Part shown: positions 22,018-31,040 of the stretch, in pieces | Position numbering within the stretch: the first letter of the stretch is position 1 | Layout of the letters: each line of letters begins with the position of its first letter | DNA from: an uncultured Microcaldota archaeon | Lineage (GTDB): Archaea > Micrarchaeota > Micrarchaeia > Micrarchaeales > Micrarchaeaceae | Length of the DNA: 48,921 bases | Assembly (NCBI GenBank): GCA_903884115.1 | Contig: CAISDH010000021.1 | Location: forward strand, 1-48,921 | Direction: 5' to 3' | Translations under genes and position numbers: made by a program | The notes under the pieces: generated by a model | Told to the model about the DNA's origin: nothing | What the model saw: the letters and a program-made list of their open reading frames with translations, nothing else | Databases searched by the model: none

Positions 22018-24692
22018 TGCCGAACAAGGAAGAGTTACGCAAGCAGTTCTCAAAGGAGCCGCGCAAGTATTACGAAGTTGGCCTGTTCAAGGAGCAGGGC
22101 TTCGAAAGGCGCAGCTGCACGATATGCGGGAAGTATTTCTGGAGCGCAGACCCTTCAAGGAAGCTTTGCGGAGATTCCTCCCACGAGCCATACTCTTTCA
22201 TCAAGAAGACCGCAAGCAATGTCGACTATGCAGAGTTCTGGGGCCGCTTCTCAAAATTCTTCAAGAAGGAAGGCCATGCGATAATAGGCAGCTACCCAGT
22301 TGTCAGCAGGTGGCGTCAGGACCTCTATTACACAATAGCAGGCATACAGGATTTCCAGCGCATCGAGCACGGCAAGATAAGTTTTGAGTATCCTGCCAAT
22401 CCTCTCATGGTGCCCCAGATGTGCATGCGTTTCAATGACATCGCGAACGTAGGGGTGACAGGCAGGCACTTTACCGCGTTCATGATGGCAAACCAGACTG
22501 CTTTCAACTATCCAAAAGAGGGCTACTGGCGCGACAGGACGATAGAGCTCAACTACAAGGTTCTCACAGAGCTCCTTGGAATCAAGAAGGAAACAATCAC
22601 ATACATAGAGGACGTCTGGGCGATGGGCGACTTCTCGGAATTCGGCCCAAGCGTAGAGGCTTTCTCTGGAGGACTCGAACTTGTAAACAACGTCTTCACG
22701 CAGTTCGAATACACCAACGGCGCGATCAAAGAGCTCGCAGGCAAGGTCGTCGATGTCGGTTGGGGCTTCGAGCGTCTTCTCTGGTTCATATCTGGCACGC
22801 AGACCGTTTATGATGCTGTGTTCAAGCGTCAGCTCGAATACATACACAAAAGTTCCGGAATAAAACCAAACGTTGACCTGTATTCCAAGCTAGCGAAAGA
22901 GTTCGGAAGCATAGACATGACAGAGACCAACGATGCGAACAGCATCGAGGCCCGCATACTGCAGAAAGCCGGAGTAGATGTCAAGCAGTACCGCACTGAG
23001 ATAAAACCTCTGCAGGCTTCATACGCCATGGCCGACCATGCAAGAACGCTGCTCTTCGCGATAAACGATGGCGCCCTGCCGAGCAACGTTGGTGGAGGTT
23101 ACAACCTGCGCATATTGCTGAGAAGGATATTCGACTTCTCCAGAGAGTACGGCATGAACATCGACCTGCTGAAGCTGATGGAGATCCATGCGAACGAGCT
23201 CTCGGGCATATACCCGAATCTTAGCAACGGCATCGAGACCGCAAAGGCCGTGATAGACATAGAGAGGAAGCGCTATGAGAGCACCAAGATCGCAGCCACA
23301 AGGATCGTTGACACTATAATAGAAAAGAAAGAGTCATTGACTGCCGACCGGATGAAGACGCTGTACGAGAGCAACGGCATCACTCCAGAATTCATAGAAG
23401 CCATAGCAAAGGAGAAGCACGCACGGATAGACGTTCCTCAAGAGGCGTATACAAAACTTCTGAAAAGTGACTTTGTTGAGAAGATAAAGAAGCAGAAAGA
23501 GGCAGGCATAGACATCGAGAACCTGCACGAGACCGAGAAGCTCTACTACGACGGCAAGTGCGAGGCCGATGCAAAAGTGCTGCGCAGCTCGGGAAATCTT
23601 CTTATCCTGGACAGGACTCCTTTCTATCCTGAGGGTGGCGGCCAGGAAACCGACAAAGGAACGATAAACGGCATAGGTGTTGCAGAAGTGCAGATGGTCA
23701 ACGGCATAATAGTGCATTCGCTTGTCAAGAGAACAAGCTTCAAGAACGGTGCCGTAGTTCACTGCAATGTCGATAGAGAGCGCAGAATGAATCTCATGGC
23801 GCACCACACCGCAACGCATCTGGTGAGCGCGGCATGCAGAAGCGTATTGGGCAAGCACGCATGGCAGGAAGGCGCAAAGAAATCAGCGGACAAGGCGCAC
23901 ATAGACATAGCCCATTACGACAAGCTGAGCGAAGCGCAGGTCCAGGCCATAGAGGACAAGGCCAATTCATACATAACGCACGGGATACGCGTGTCTGTGC
24001 AAGAGCTACCGCGAAGCGTAGCAGAGGAGAAGTTCGGTTTCGCGATATACCAGGGCCACGGTACTCCGGCGAACAAGCTGAGGATCGTCCAGGTGCACGA
24101 CGCTGAAGGCAACCTGATAGACGCGGAAGCCTGCGGAGGCCTTCATCTTGCGGGCTGCGAGTCAGGAATAGGCCTGATCAAGATCATAGGCACATACCAC
24201 ATACACGACGGCATCAACAGGATAGAGTTCGTGGCCGGCAACGCAGCGGTAAACAGGATAAATGCCCTTGACGCAAGCATAGACGGGCTTGCAAAGACGG
24301 CTGGCGTGGACAGCGATAAGCTCAGCGAGGGCCTGCAGGCGCGTCTGAACGAGCTGCAGGACTACAAGGCGAGGCTTGAAAAGAGCGACAGCGAGCTTAT
24401 GGCGTATATCGTGTCTGACCTTCTAGCAGAGTCGAAAGGCGCCGAGACCGTGAAGCAGATGGAGCACGGCAGGAAGACGCTGCGCAACATAGCGACGCAG
24501 TTCGTCGAAGCGAAGCCGGGAAGCCTGCTGATGCTGTACAACAAGGCTGGCGATGCCGTCTGCATCGCGGGCAGCGGGTCCAGCGCCAGCGCGATCGATT
24601 TCATCATGGGCTATGCGAAGAAGTCCGGCAAGGAGTTCAAGGGCGGAGGCACCGATCGCATAGCGGAAGGCCTGCTCCTGGCGGGCAAGTGA
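22017..24692 (+). CDS. alaS: Alanyl-tRNA synthetase, archaeal type
   Basis: 891 residues from ATG 22017 (MPNKEELRKQF), where the preceding TGA overlaps and GGTG lies ahead. An archaeal-specific N-terminal part contains CTICGKYFWSADPSRKLCGD. The class II catalytic domain has FHAxFMM-like RHFTAFMMANQTAF and AGIQDFQ. The editing domain has HHTATH (the HxxxH zinc/catalytic motif) and CGGLHLAGC. The C-terminal part is coiled coil plus a DHHA1-like domain ending FKGGGTDRIAEG. It charges tRNA-Ala through the G3:U70 identity pair and clears Ser/Gly mischarges. Full length. Confidence 0.95.
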   Translation: MPNKEELRKQFSKEPRKYYEVGLFKEQGFERRSCTICGKYFWSADPSRKLCGDSSHEPYSFIKKTASNVDYAEFWGRFSKFFKKEGHAIIGSYPVVSRWRQDLYYTIAGIQDFQRIEHGKISFEYPANPLMVPQMCMRFNDIANVGVTGRHFTAFMMANQTAFNYPKEGYWRDRTIELNYKVLTELLGIKKETITYIEDVWAMGDFSEFGPSVEAFSGGLELVNNVFTQFEYTNGAIKELAGKVVDVGWGFERLLWFISGTQTVYDAVFKRQLEYIHKSSGIKPNVDLYSKLAKEFGSIDMTETNDANSIEARILQKAGVDVKQYRTEIKPLQASYAMADHARTLLFAINDGALPSNVGGGYNLRILLRRIFDFSREYGMNIDLLKLMEIHANELSGIYPNLSNGIETAKAVIDIERKRYESTKIAATRIVDTIIEKKESLTADRMKTLYESNGITPEFIEAIAKEKHARIDVPQEAYTKLLKSDFVEKIKKQKEAGIDIENLHETEKLYYDGKCEADAKVLRSSGNLLILDRTPFYPEGGGQETDKGTINGIGVAEVQMVNGIIVHSLVKRTSFKNGAVVHCNVDRERRMNLMAHHTATHLVSAACRSVLGKHAWQEGAKKSADKAHIDIAHYDKLSEAQVQAIEDKANSYITHGIRVSVQELPRSVAEEKFGFAIYQGHGTPANKLRIVQVHDAEGNLIDAEACGGLHLAGCESGIGLIKIIGTYHIHDGINRIEFVAGNAAVNRINALDASIDGLAKTAGVDSDKLSEGLQARLNELQDYKARLEKSDSELMAYIVSDLLAESKGAETVKQMEHGRKTLRNIATQFVEAKPGSLLMLYNKAGDAVCIAGSGSSASAIDFIMGYAKKSGKEFKGGGTDRIAEGLLLAGK

Positions 24693-24696
24693 TATC

Positions 24697-25227
24697 TTGA
24701 CTTTGCAGGCACTCTACGCAGTGTTCGTGTATCCCGTCATATACATACTGCCCGCATACGTGGCAAACGGCTCTCCCGTGCTGTTCGGAAAGGGCAGCAG
24801 GCCTCTTGATTTCAAGATGAAAATAAAAGGGAAGCGCATACTTGGAGACAACAAGACCATACGCGGCACTGCGCTAGGCATTGCAAGCGGCATTGTTGTC
24901 GGCGCAGTCGAGTATCCTCTTTTCCATATGTTTGCAGCTGTTCCTTTCTTCGCCCTGATTGCGATAGCCGCGCTGCTTTCTGCAGGCGCTCTTGCAGGGG
25001 ACATACTGGGCAGCTTCATAAAAAGGCGCGTAGGCGTGGAGTCAGGCAAGAGCGTTCCGGTGCTTGACCAGTACGGCTTCTTTGTCGTTGCGCTGCTGTT
25101 GGCATCGCCGCTTGGATATCTGCCCGGCGCATACGGCCTGCTGTTTCTTGTGGCTCTGACAGGAATCCTGCACGTGCTCACGAACGTGGGTGCGCACAAG
25201 CTGGGCATCAAGAAGGTTCCGTGGTAA
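24697..25227 (+). CDS. carS: CDP-archaeol synthase CarS
   Basis: 176 residues, multi-pass (about five helices). The cytidylyltransferase signature of the CarS/DUF46 family is visible: PAYVANGSPVLFGKG, DFKMKIKGKRILGDNKTIRG, and GDILGSFIKRRVGVESGKSVPVLDQYGF with metal-binding acids. It makes CDP-archaeol from CTP and unsaturated archaetidic acid, the branch point for polar archaeal lipids. Start TTG 24697 with GTGATATC ahead, 4 bases after alaS, so probably the same transcript. Its last 18 coding bases recur 756 bp downstream, beyond the toxin-antitoxin pair. Confidence 0.93.
   Translation: MTLQALYAVFVYPVIYILPAYVANGSPVLFGKGSRPLDFKMKIKGKRILGDNKTIRGTALGIASGIVVGAVEYPLFHMFAAVPFFALIAIAALLSAGALAGDILGSFIKRRVGVESGKSVPVLDQYGFFVVALLLASPLGYLPGAYGLLFLVALTGILHVLTNVGAHKLGIKKVPW
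25209..25226 (+). repeat. 18-bp direct repeat, copy in the carS 3' end
   Basis: CAAGAAGGTTCCGTGGTA forms the last codons and part of the stop of carS. An identical copy is at 25965-25982, and the VapBC-like pair lies exactly between the two. Confidence 0.9.
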
Positions 25228-25241
25228 ATCACGAAAGCTAT

Positions 25242-25643
25242 CTACATTTTGCAAATGTCTGCTACGGTAGTGACTTCAGTATATGCCAAAATTTTCTTTG
25301 CTAGTTTATTGTCCTCGGTTACCAGGACTGCATCATTCTTCTTTGCAAAGTACACATAAGCCGCATCATAGAATGACAGGTTGTATTTCATTGCAAGATT
25401 CACTACCTCTTGCTCGCAGCCTCCTATATTCGAAGTAATCATAAGATTCATAGAGCGAGCGACCAAAGCCAATAATGCTACTTGTTCTGGCTCATTTATT
25501 GCCTTTCTCCGATGCCGTTCAGTTAGCAGAATGTTTCCAATCTCATATCGTGCCAAGTCGCACGTGCCATTTAGGATCAGAAGCTGGGATTTTTCCGCCT
25601 TAATTATCGCATATATCGACGATGCGTCAAAGAAGTATCTCAT
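25242..25643 (-). CDS. vapC: PIN-domain ribonuclease toxin (VapC family)
   Basis: 133 residues. The four acidic PIN residues can be placed at Asp6 (FFDASS), Glu34 (ARYEIGN), Asp93 (SFYDAAYV) and Asp111 (VTEDNKL), the usual active site for Mg-dependent endoribonuclease cleavage. VapC toxins mostly cut tRNAs or the sarcin-ricin loop. The start ATG overlaps the antitoxin stop as TAATG, the normal antitoxin-first arrangement. Convergent with carS. Confidence 0.88.
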   Translation of the reverse strand: MRYFFDASSIYAIIKAEKSQLLILNGTCDLARYEIGNILLTERHRRKAINEPEQVALLALVARSMNLMITSNIGGCEQEVVNLAMKYNLSFYDAAYVYFAKKNDAVLVTEDNKLAKKILAYTEVTTVADICKM

Positions 25644-25870
25644 TATCTCGCCCTGTCTTCTCTCAAGTCATTAACAACCGCTTCTACGCTCAACCTGTCA
25701 AAACTCTTTTTGTGTTTTTTAACCTCCTCGTTAATCTCGCGTGCTTCCTCTTCAAGTACCTGCCGCTCCAGCAAATTGCGTACGACTTTAGACATCTTCA
25801 CGCGGGACTTTTTTATCCTCTCTCTAAGGCCTCTGGGGACTTTTACCGATATAGTGACCATCTGTTCCAT
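25643..25870 (-). CDS. vapB: VapB-type antitoxin, ribbon-helix-helix-like
   Basis: 75 residues from ATG 25870. The N-terminal VTISVKVPRGLRERIKKSRVKMSKVVRNLL has the beta-strand then two-helix pattern of RHH DNA-binding antitoxins. The C-terminal KSFDRLSVEAVVNDLREDR would wrap the toxin active site. ATG 25870 is chosen because the TATA box at 25891-25900 puts the transcript start there, making it leaderless; ATG 25861 is an alternative. Antitoxins of this type repress their own operon. Confidence 0.8.
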   Translation of the reverse strand: MEQMVTISVKVPRGLRERIKKSRVKMSKVVRNLLERQVLEEEAREINEEVKKHKKSFDRLSVEAVVNDLREDRAR

Positions 25871-25890
25871 GGTTGATTCATGCACTTGAA

Positions 25891-25900
25891 GATATATAAA
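25891..25900 (-). promoter_or_regulatory. TATA box for vapBC
   Basis: Minus strand TTTATATATC, centred 25 bases from ATG 25870. The promoter travels with the pair inside the repeat-bounded segment. Confidence 0.65.
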
Positions 25901-25964
25901 GTTTACTATATTGTATTACTGCAGGTATTATTTTTGTATGGGTGAAAACAGGAGTGCGTAGTTC

Positions 25965-25982
25965 CAAGAAGGTTCCGTGGTA
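25965..25982 (+). repeat. 18-bp direct repeat, orphan copy of the carS end
   Basis: Identical to 25209-25226. Upstream bases (GAGTGCGTAG) weakly echo the carS codons for GAH, so it may be a decayed remnant of a longer carS 3' duplicate. It lies 16 bases before the end of the ABC transporter operon. Confidence 0.9.
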
Positions 25983-25997
25983 GCCAGGATCGTACAG

Positions 25998-26738
25998 TCA
26001 CAGTTTCAGTATCCTGCTTATGTTGTCGACAGCGTCAAGGAACTGCTTGCTGCGCTTGTCGCGCGGCCTTTCAAGGTCTATGTGCACTATCTTCTTGACC
26101 TTGGTCGGCTTGTTAGAGAGCACGACAATGTCATCTGAAAGCTCAATAGCTTCCTCTATGTTGTGCGTGATCATTATCATGGAAATAACTGCTATCTTCT
26201 TGTCGAGAAGCATGCGCACCAGCTCTGCTCTCAGCGCGTTTGCGGTCAGTTCATCAAGCGAACTGAAAGGCTCATCCATCAGAAGCGCAACAGGCTCCGA
26301 TACAACGGCCCTTGCCAGTCCCACCCTTTGTTTCATTCCGCCGCTGAGAACGTTTGGGTAGGAGTTCTCAAAGCCCTCAAGCCCGAAATTCTTGAGTATG
26401 CTCATGGATCTCTGCGTTTTCTCCTCATTGCTCATCTTCAGCATTGATAGGCCAAGCTTCACATTCTCCACGTTGCTGAGCCACGGCAGAAGTCCGAAAT
26501 CCTGGAACACGAACGATATCTCCCTTATCGGCTCTGTTATCTTCTTGCCTTTGAAGAGGACTCTGCCTCCAGTGGCGGGTACGAGCCCTGCGATGATCCT
26601 GAGCAGCGTGCTCTTTCCACAACCGGAAGGGCCTATCACAGAAACGAACTTCTCCTTCCTTGCTATGAAGGATACGTTGTCTATTATGGCTGCGTCCTTT
26701 ATCGAATATTTCACGTTGTCGACGCTTATTATGTCCAT
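25998..26738 (-). CDS. ABC transporter ATPase, SsuB/TauB/NrtD-like
   Basis: 246 residues. Walker A GPSGCGKST at 36-44, Q-loop in FVFQDFGLLPW, signature LSGGMKQR, Walker B ALLMDEPF and switch His in MIMITHNIEEA. The FGLLPW and MDEPF-SSLDELT features match the ATPases of nitrate/sulfonate/taurine-type importers. It follows the fused permease by 4 bases with GTGAT before its ATG. No substrate-binding protein gene is in the window, so the substrate is open. Confidence 0.9.
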   Translation of the reverse strand: MDIISVDNVKYSIKDAAIIDNVSFIARKEKFVSVIGPSGCGKSTLLRIIAGLVPATGGRVLFKGKKITEPIREISFVFQDFGLLPWLSNVENVKLGLSMLKMSNEEKTQRSMSILKNFGLEGFENSYPNVLSGGMKQRVGLARAVVSEPVALLMDEPFSSLDELTANALRAELVRMLLDKKIAVISMIMITHNIEEAIELSDDIVVLSNKPTKVKKIVHIDLERPRDKRSKQFLDAVDNISRILKL

Positions 26739-26742
26739 GCGA

Positions 26743-28350
26743 TCACTTGTAGCTCCTTGCCATCTTGTCGTACAGCCTGCGCCACACGACCTTGTTCAAG
26801 ATTAGTATCATGACTGTAAGGTTTATTAGGGCAAGCAGCATCAGCGTGAGATTGCCTGCCTGCAGAGACGTGTCCAGGAGCACCCCTATGCCCGTGTGCA
26901 CCGCAGTTATCACCGTGCCTGCGCTTACTGCGGATGTGGTGAAGTACTCTGCCACAATGCACGCGTTCCATTCTGCCGCTACTGCGGTGATTCCGCCCGT
27001 TATAAGCCCGGGCAGTATCGCCTTGATATAGATGTTCTTCCACGCATCGACTCCTTTTACGTGGAACAGGTTCCTCACCTCAAACAGCCACCTGTGAATG
27101 TAGCTCCTGTCTGCGAAGATGCCGAACAGCACGTACCAGATGCTGCTCAGGAACAGTATGGCGAAGGCAACAAGCTCGGCGTGCCCCGGCTCATTCTTGA
27201 GTGCGCTTACAATCACAGGCAGCAATAGTGTGGCAGGCACTGACGCGAGTATCTGGAAAGTGAGCAGATACTGCTCAATGTGCTTGGACATGAACAGCAG
27301 GTATATGCTCAAAGGTATCGCAATTGCAAGCACTATTGCAAACACCACCCAGACCCTGGTAAATGATGCAAGAAGCGCAGTAAGCACGATGTACTCTTCG
27401 TGTATCAGCCCTTTGACCGTCATGGCGGCATAGAGCACTGCGGCAACTGCGACTATCGCCGTGATTGAGATTGCAAACAGGGTAAACATGGCTTTCTTCT
27501 TCTTTCTCGCAAGTGCATGTTCCGGCGTCTCAACAACGCGCAATATCCTGTGGCTTATGCCCCTTGCGTGCACGAACCCAGGCCTCACATGCACTTGTGG
27601 CGGTGCCATCTTGACGTTGGTCTTTATGGTGTGCATCTGCTGTTCTGTTCTTTGCACGTGCGCCCTCCTCGCCTTTACCACGTGCTCCTCGTTGAACTTG
27701 TTGAAGTGGCGCCTCACAGGTTGGAACAGCAGGAACCTGGTGAGCACCACGAATATGATGAAAATGACAATGCCCATCAGATACTGTCCGAAGTTCCCGG
27801 AAAGCGCAAGCGCCGTCAGAGCCACGCCTATGCCGTGCCTCACCTCATATATGGTGCTGCCGGTTGAGAATATTTCGCTCGTCACAAGGTAGAAGAGGCC
27901 TATTGACCATGATAGCATGGACTGGTCGACGACCTTTGGCATGCTTGCTGGTATGTATATTCTCCTCATCCTCTCGAGGAAGTCCATGTCGTACAGCCTT
28001 GCAACTTCGTTCATCCCGTTGGGCAGCGCCTTCACGGCCTCGTATGCGCCGAACGCTATGTTCCAGATCATGCTCGTTATTATCAGGAATATGACCGCGG
28101 CGTCTATTCCGATGGCGCTGGGAACGGTGGCAACTATCACGTATACTACAAAAGGAAAGAAGGCAAGTATCGGCAGGGTCTGGAACACGTCCAAGATGGG
28201 TATCAGTATGTGCTCTGCCTTGCTTGAAATCGCCGCATATATTCCAAGAAGCATACCAAGTACTATTGAGATTGCAAGCGCAATGAGCAGCCTCGCCCAT
28301 GAGTACGACGCATCTATAACTAGGGAGACTGCTAACCCCAACAGCGTCAT
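26743..28350 (-). CDS. Fused double ABC permease (two BPD_transp_1 domains)
   Basis: 535 residues holding two permease units in one chain. Unit one (about 1-230) has the coupling-helix EAA-like segment EVARLYDMDFLERMRRIYIPASMPKV. Unit two (about 285-530) has EVRNLFHVKGVDAWKNIYIKAILPGLITGG. About 12 transmembrane helices are expected. The linker (230-285) is basic and His/Gln-rich and should be cytoplasmic. Importers of this class normally use two identical single permeases, so the fusion yields a monomeric membrane part with potentially different halves. A TATA box GCTTATAAGC lies 21-30 bases before the ATG, indicating a leaderless message. Confidence 0.85.
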   Translation of the reverse strand: MTLLGLAVSLVIDASYSWARLLIALAISIVLGMLLGIYAAISSKAEHILIPILDVFQTLPILAFFPFVVYVIVATVPSAIGIDAAVIFLIITSMIWNIAFGAYEAVKALPNGMNEVARLYDMDFLERMRRIYIPASMPKVVDQSMLSWSIGLFYLVTSEIFSTGSTIYEVRHGIGVALTALALSGNFGQYLMGIVIFIIFVVLTRFLLFQPVRRHFNKFNEEHVVKARRAHVQRTEQQMHTIKTNVKMAPPQVHVRPGFVHARGISHRILRVVETPEHALARKKKKAMFTLFAISITAIVAVAAVLYAAMTVKGLIHEEYIVLTALLASFTRVWVVFAIVLAIAIPLSIYLLFMSKHIEQYLLTFQILASVPATLLLPVIVSALKNEPGHAELVAFAILFLSSIWYVLFGIFADRSYIHRWLFEVRNLFHVKGVDAWKNIYIKAILPGLITGGITAVAAEWNACIVAEYFTTSAVSAGTVITAVHTGIGVLLDTSLQAGNLTLMLLALINLTVMILILNKVVWRRLYDKMARSYK

Positions 28351-28370
28351 ATGGGTATTGCTCTAGAAAT

Positions 28371-28380
28371 GCTTATAAGC
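28371..28380 (-). promoter_or_regulatory. TATA box for the ABC operon
   Basis: GCTTATAAGC, itself palindromic, centred 25 bases from ATG 28350. Only 50 bases separate the starts of the divergent ABC operon and the glycosyltransferase gene. Confidence 0.6.
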
Positions 28381-28397
28381 AACAAACTACGAGCGAA

Positions 28398-28408
28398 ACG
28401 CTTTTAAG
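28398..28408 (+). promoter_or_regulatory. TATA box for the first glycan-cluster gene
   Basis: ACGCTTTTAAG lies 24-34 bases before ATG 28432. It opens the plus-strand glycan region. Confidence 0.55.
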
Positions 28409-28431
28409 CAGAGGACTGCCACGTGATTTGC

Positions 28432-29184
28432 ATGGCTGCAGCTAGCATACCTGCACAACCGCGCCGCAGACACCGCGCTCGCGTGGAACCGTATTCCGAT
28501 CTGACAGTCGTAATACCGACGCTCAACGAGGAGGGAAGCATAGGCAAGGTGCTTTCGGCGCTCACGGGCAGCTATCCTGGGATAAGAGTCTTGGTCGCGG
28601 ACGACGGCTCATCGGACGGCACCAGCCGCATAGTGGGCCGCTTCCACAGAAGGCATCGTAACGTGGAATTCATTGACAGGTCATCCAAGCGTGTGCACGG
28701 TCTCACCGCCAGCGTGACAGACGCCGCGATGCGCGCCAGGACTGGTAAGATAATAGTGATGGATGGAGACATGCAGCATCCGCCGGCAAAGGTCAGGCAG
28801 CTCTTCCTTGCCTTGGACTCTTGTCCGATAGCTGTGTGCGTGCGCACTGACGTCAGGAATTGGGGGCTCCACAGAAGGCTGATTTCCAAGGGCATGGCTG
28901 GAATCGCCTACGCTGCCTTCAAACTCAGGCGGAGGCCGACCACGCGCGACATGATGTCAGGATTCTTCGGAATAAGAAGCAGCGACTTCAAGCGACTGAT
29001 ACGCAAGCATCGCGGCGGCTTCGTTATGCAAGGCTACAAAGTGTTCCTGGACATACTGCGCATGAGCGAACCTGGCACTCGCGTAGCCGAGGTGCCCTAT
29101 GCAACGTTCCACGAGAGAAAAGAGGGCAAGTCCAAATTCAACCCAAAACACATGGCACACACCCTTGCATCCGCTTTCAGGTGA
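28432..29184 (+). CDS. Glycosyltransferase family 2, dolichyl-phosphate mannosyl/glucosyltransferase-like
   Basis: 250 residues from ATG 28432, which has GTGATTTGC before it; the GTG of that site could be misread as a start. GT2 motifs: VVIPTLNEEGSIGKVL, VADDGSSDGT, and the metal-binding MDGDMQHPP, close to DPM1-like synthases. ISKGMAGIAY and MSGFFGIRSSDF are typical of that subgroup. No membrane segment follows, unlike larger DPM relatives. It would move a sugar from a nucleotide donor to polyprenyl phosphate on the cytoplasmic face. The gap 29185-29395 after it shows no gene; TATA-like GGATAAAAG near 29286 may serve the next gene. Confidence 0.85.
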   Translation: MAAASIPAQPRRRHRARVEPYSDLTVVIPTLNEEGSIGKVLSALTGSYPGIRVLVADDGSSDGTSRIVGRFHRRHRNVEFIDRSSKRVHGLTASVTDAAMRARTGKIIVMDGDMQHPPAKVRQLFLALDSCPIAVCVRTDVRNWGLHRRLISKGMAGIAYAAFKLRRRPTTRDMMSGFFGIRSSDFKRLIRKHRGGFVMQGYKVFLDILRMSEPGTRVAEVPYATFHERKEGKSKFNPKHMAHTLASAFR

Positions 29185-29395
29185 TTCTTCGCAGCAAGCT
29201 CTTTTTTCCCTATCCCGAGCAGGCAGTGCATTTCCTCCCTTTTCCCAATCATGCCTTCTGGGGTCTGTACGGTGGCATGAAGTTAAGGATAAAAGTGTTG
29301 CTACCCCATCTATATCGGATATGCTTGGGCTCTCAGACCTCTGGAATTAGTATGGCGAGGTTGCAGGTCTGCTATGAGCTGTGTGCGTTGATAAA

Positions 29396-30169
29396 ATGAA
29401 AGTCTTAATACTGGCCGGCGGATATGGGACTAGGCTGAGCGAAGAGACTTCGGCAATACCAAAGCCACTGGTAGAGATTGCCGGGAAGCCCTTGATATGG
29501 TATGTGATGAAGACCTATTCTCACTACGGGTTCAACGACTTCGTGGTTGCGTGCGGCTACAAGGGTGAGCTGCTCAAGGAATATTTTGCGCACATGTCCC
29601 GCTATTCAAGCGACTTCACTGTGAACATGGCCAACCATGATATGGACATCATAAAGGACAAAAGAGAGAAATGGAAAGTTACGCTCATAGACACTGGCCT
29701 TGACACTCTCACAGGGGGCCGGATGAGGCGGCTTGCGAAGTATATAGACGGCGACACATTCATGCTGACGTATGGCGACGGAGTCTCGGACATAGACATT
29801 GACAAACTGCTGACCTTCCATAAATCCCATGGTGGGAAGGCAACCATAACCGCGGTAAGGATGCCGAGATTCGGCATAGTGAACCTGGAGAAGAGTGGAA
29901 AAGTGCTATCCTTCCAAGAAAAGCGGCTGGAGGACAGCCCGTTCATAAACGGTGGCTTCATGGTCCTCTCGAAGAGCGTGCTTGACTATATCAAGGATGA
30001 CAAGACTGCCTTTGAAACTTATCCGTTGCAGAAGCTGGCCGAAGAGGGCGAGCTGTATGCTTACAAGCATGAAGGGTTCTGGAAGTGCGTAGACACTCTA
30101 AGGGACAAGCGCGAGCTCGAAGACATCATGAATAGCAACGATGATAAGGTCAAATTATGGAAAGCTTGA
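29396..30169 (+). CDS. rfbF: Glucose-1-phosphate cytidylyltransferase
   Basis: 257 residues from ATG 29396. The nucleotidyltransferase signature LAGGYGTRLSEET and IPKPLVEI with the sugar-phosphate lysine are followed by LTYGDGVSDID (metal Asp) and FINGGFMVL. The order and the HMSRYSSDFTVNM block match RfbF/DdhA and not the dTDP enzyme RmlA. It makes CDP-glucose from CTP and glucose-1-phosphate, the first step toward 3,6-dideoxyhexoses. It is followed after 88 non-coding bases by the split transketolase and CDP-glucose dehydratase genes. Confidence 0.93.
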   Translation: MKVLILAGGYGTRLSEETSAIPKPLVEIAGKPLIWYVMKTYSHYGFNDFVVACGYKGELLKEYFAHMSRYSSDFTVNMANHDMDIIKDKREKWKVTLIDTGLDTLTGGRMRRLAKYIDGDTFMLTYGDGVSDIDIDKLLTFHKSHGGKATITAVRMPRFGIVNLEKSGKVLSFQEKRLEDSPFINGGFMVLSKSVLDYIKDDKTAFETYPLQKLAEEGELYAYKHEGFWKCVDTLRDKRELEDIMNSNDDKVKLWKA

Positions 30170-30257
30170 GAATAGCAGAATGAACAATATCGATACGGCG
30201 TCGTTAAGGGAAGGTCTGGAAAAACAAGGAAATTGATGGCCGAGAACATCGGCTTTT

Positions 30258-31040
30258 ATGATGAATATGGGAATGACAAATGTGCCAGATCTAAAGTCCA
30301 TAGCTAACGAGCTCAGAAAAGAGCTTGTAGTCGTGCACGCTGCCGCGAATGCACCCCACATAGGCTCTGATCTCTCGTGCATAGACATACTCATAACGCT
30401 GTATTTCAAGGTTCTGGGCAAGAACGACCATTTCATACTAAGCAAGGGGCACGCTGCGCTTGCACTGTACGCCGTCTTGCACAAGAAGGGCATAATATCT
30501 GCAGACGATTACGGCTCTATCGGGAAGGATGGGTCTTTGCTGGCAGAGCACCCCCTTCACGGGATGAAAGGTGTTGAGGTGGCGACCGGATCCCTGGGCC
30601 ACGGACTTTCTATTGCGGCAGGGATGGCCCTTGTCAATAAACGTGACAACAAGAGCGGCACCACATATGTGCTGCTGGGCGATGGAGAGTGCCAAGAGGG
30701 CAGCATCTTCGAGGCCATGAACTTCGCAGTTAGAGAACGCCTGAACCATCTTGTTGCGATAGTTGATAGCAACAGATGGCAGGGACTAGACAGGACGCTG
30801 TTAAACGCAGAAACGGTAAATAAGGAGTTCTCCGCCGCCGGATGGACTGTAAATGAGATAGATGGCCACAACTTCGATGAGATTGCTGCCGCACTAAAAT
30901 CAAATTCAGATGCGCCCACGCTTATCATTGCAAACACAATTCTAGGGAAGGGCATCAAGTCAATGGAGGACAAACTTGAATGGCACTACAGGTCTCCAAG
31001 CGGCAATAGTGTAAAGGATTTCATATCGGAGATATCATGA
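30258..31040 (+). CDS. Transketolase-like enzyme, N-terminal (TPP-binding) subunit
   Basis: 260 residues, only the first half of a transketolase. HIGSDLSCIDIL, SKGHAALALYAVL, TGSLGHGLSIAAGMA and the TPP/metal motif GDGECQEGSIFEA at about 141-153 are intact. Family members with separate N and C chains are common in archaea and in polysaccharide clusters. It overlaps the C-terminal subunit gene by 4 bases, so an alpha2-beta2 complex is expected. Placed between rfbF and rfbG it more likely transfers a two-carbon ketol unit to a sugar nucleotide than works in the pentose phosphate pathway; that is inference. Confidence 0.9.
   Translation: MMNMGMTNVPDLKSIANELRKELVVVHAAANAPHIGSDLSCIDILITLYFKVLGKNDHFILSKGHAALALYAVLHKKGIISADDYGSIGKDGSLLAEHPLHGMKGVEVATGSLGHGLSIAAGMALVNKRDNKSGTTYVLLGDGECQEGSIFEAMNFAVRERLNHLVAIVDSNRWQGLDRTLLNAETVNKEFSAAGWTVNEIDGHNFDEIAAALKSNSDAPTLIIANTILGKGIKSMEDKLEWHYRSPSGNSVKDFISEIS

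Noticed and set aside
29185-29395. Small gene between the GT2 and rfbF
   Set aside because: Frames here run in from the GT2 shadow frame, lack a placed ribosome site and give low-complexity peptides; treated as leader of rfbF.
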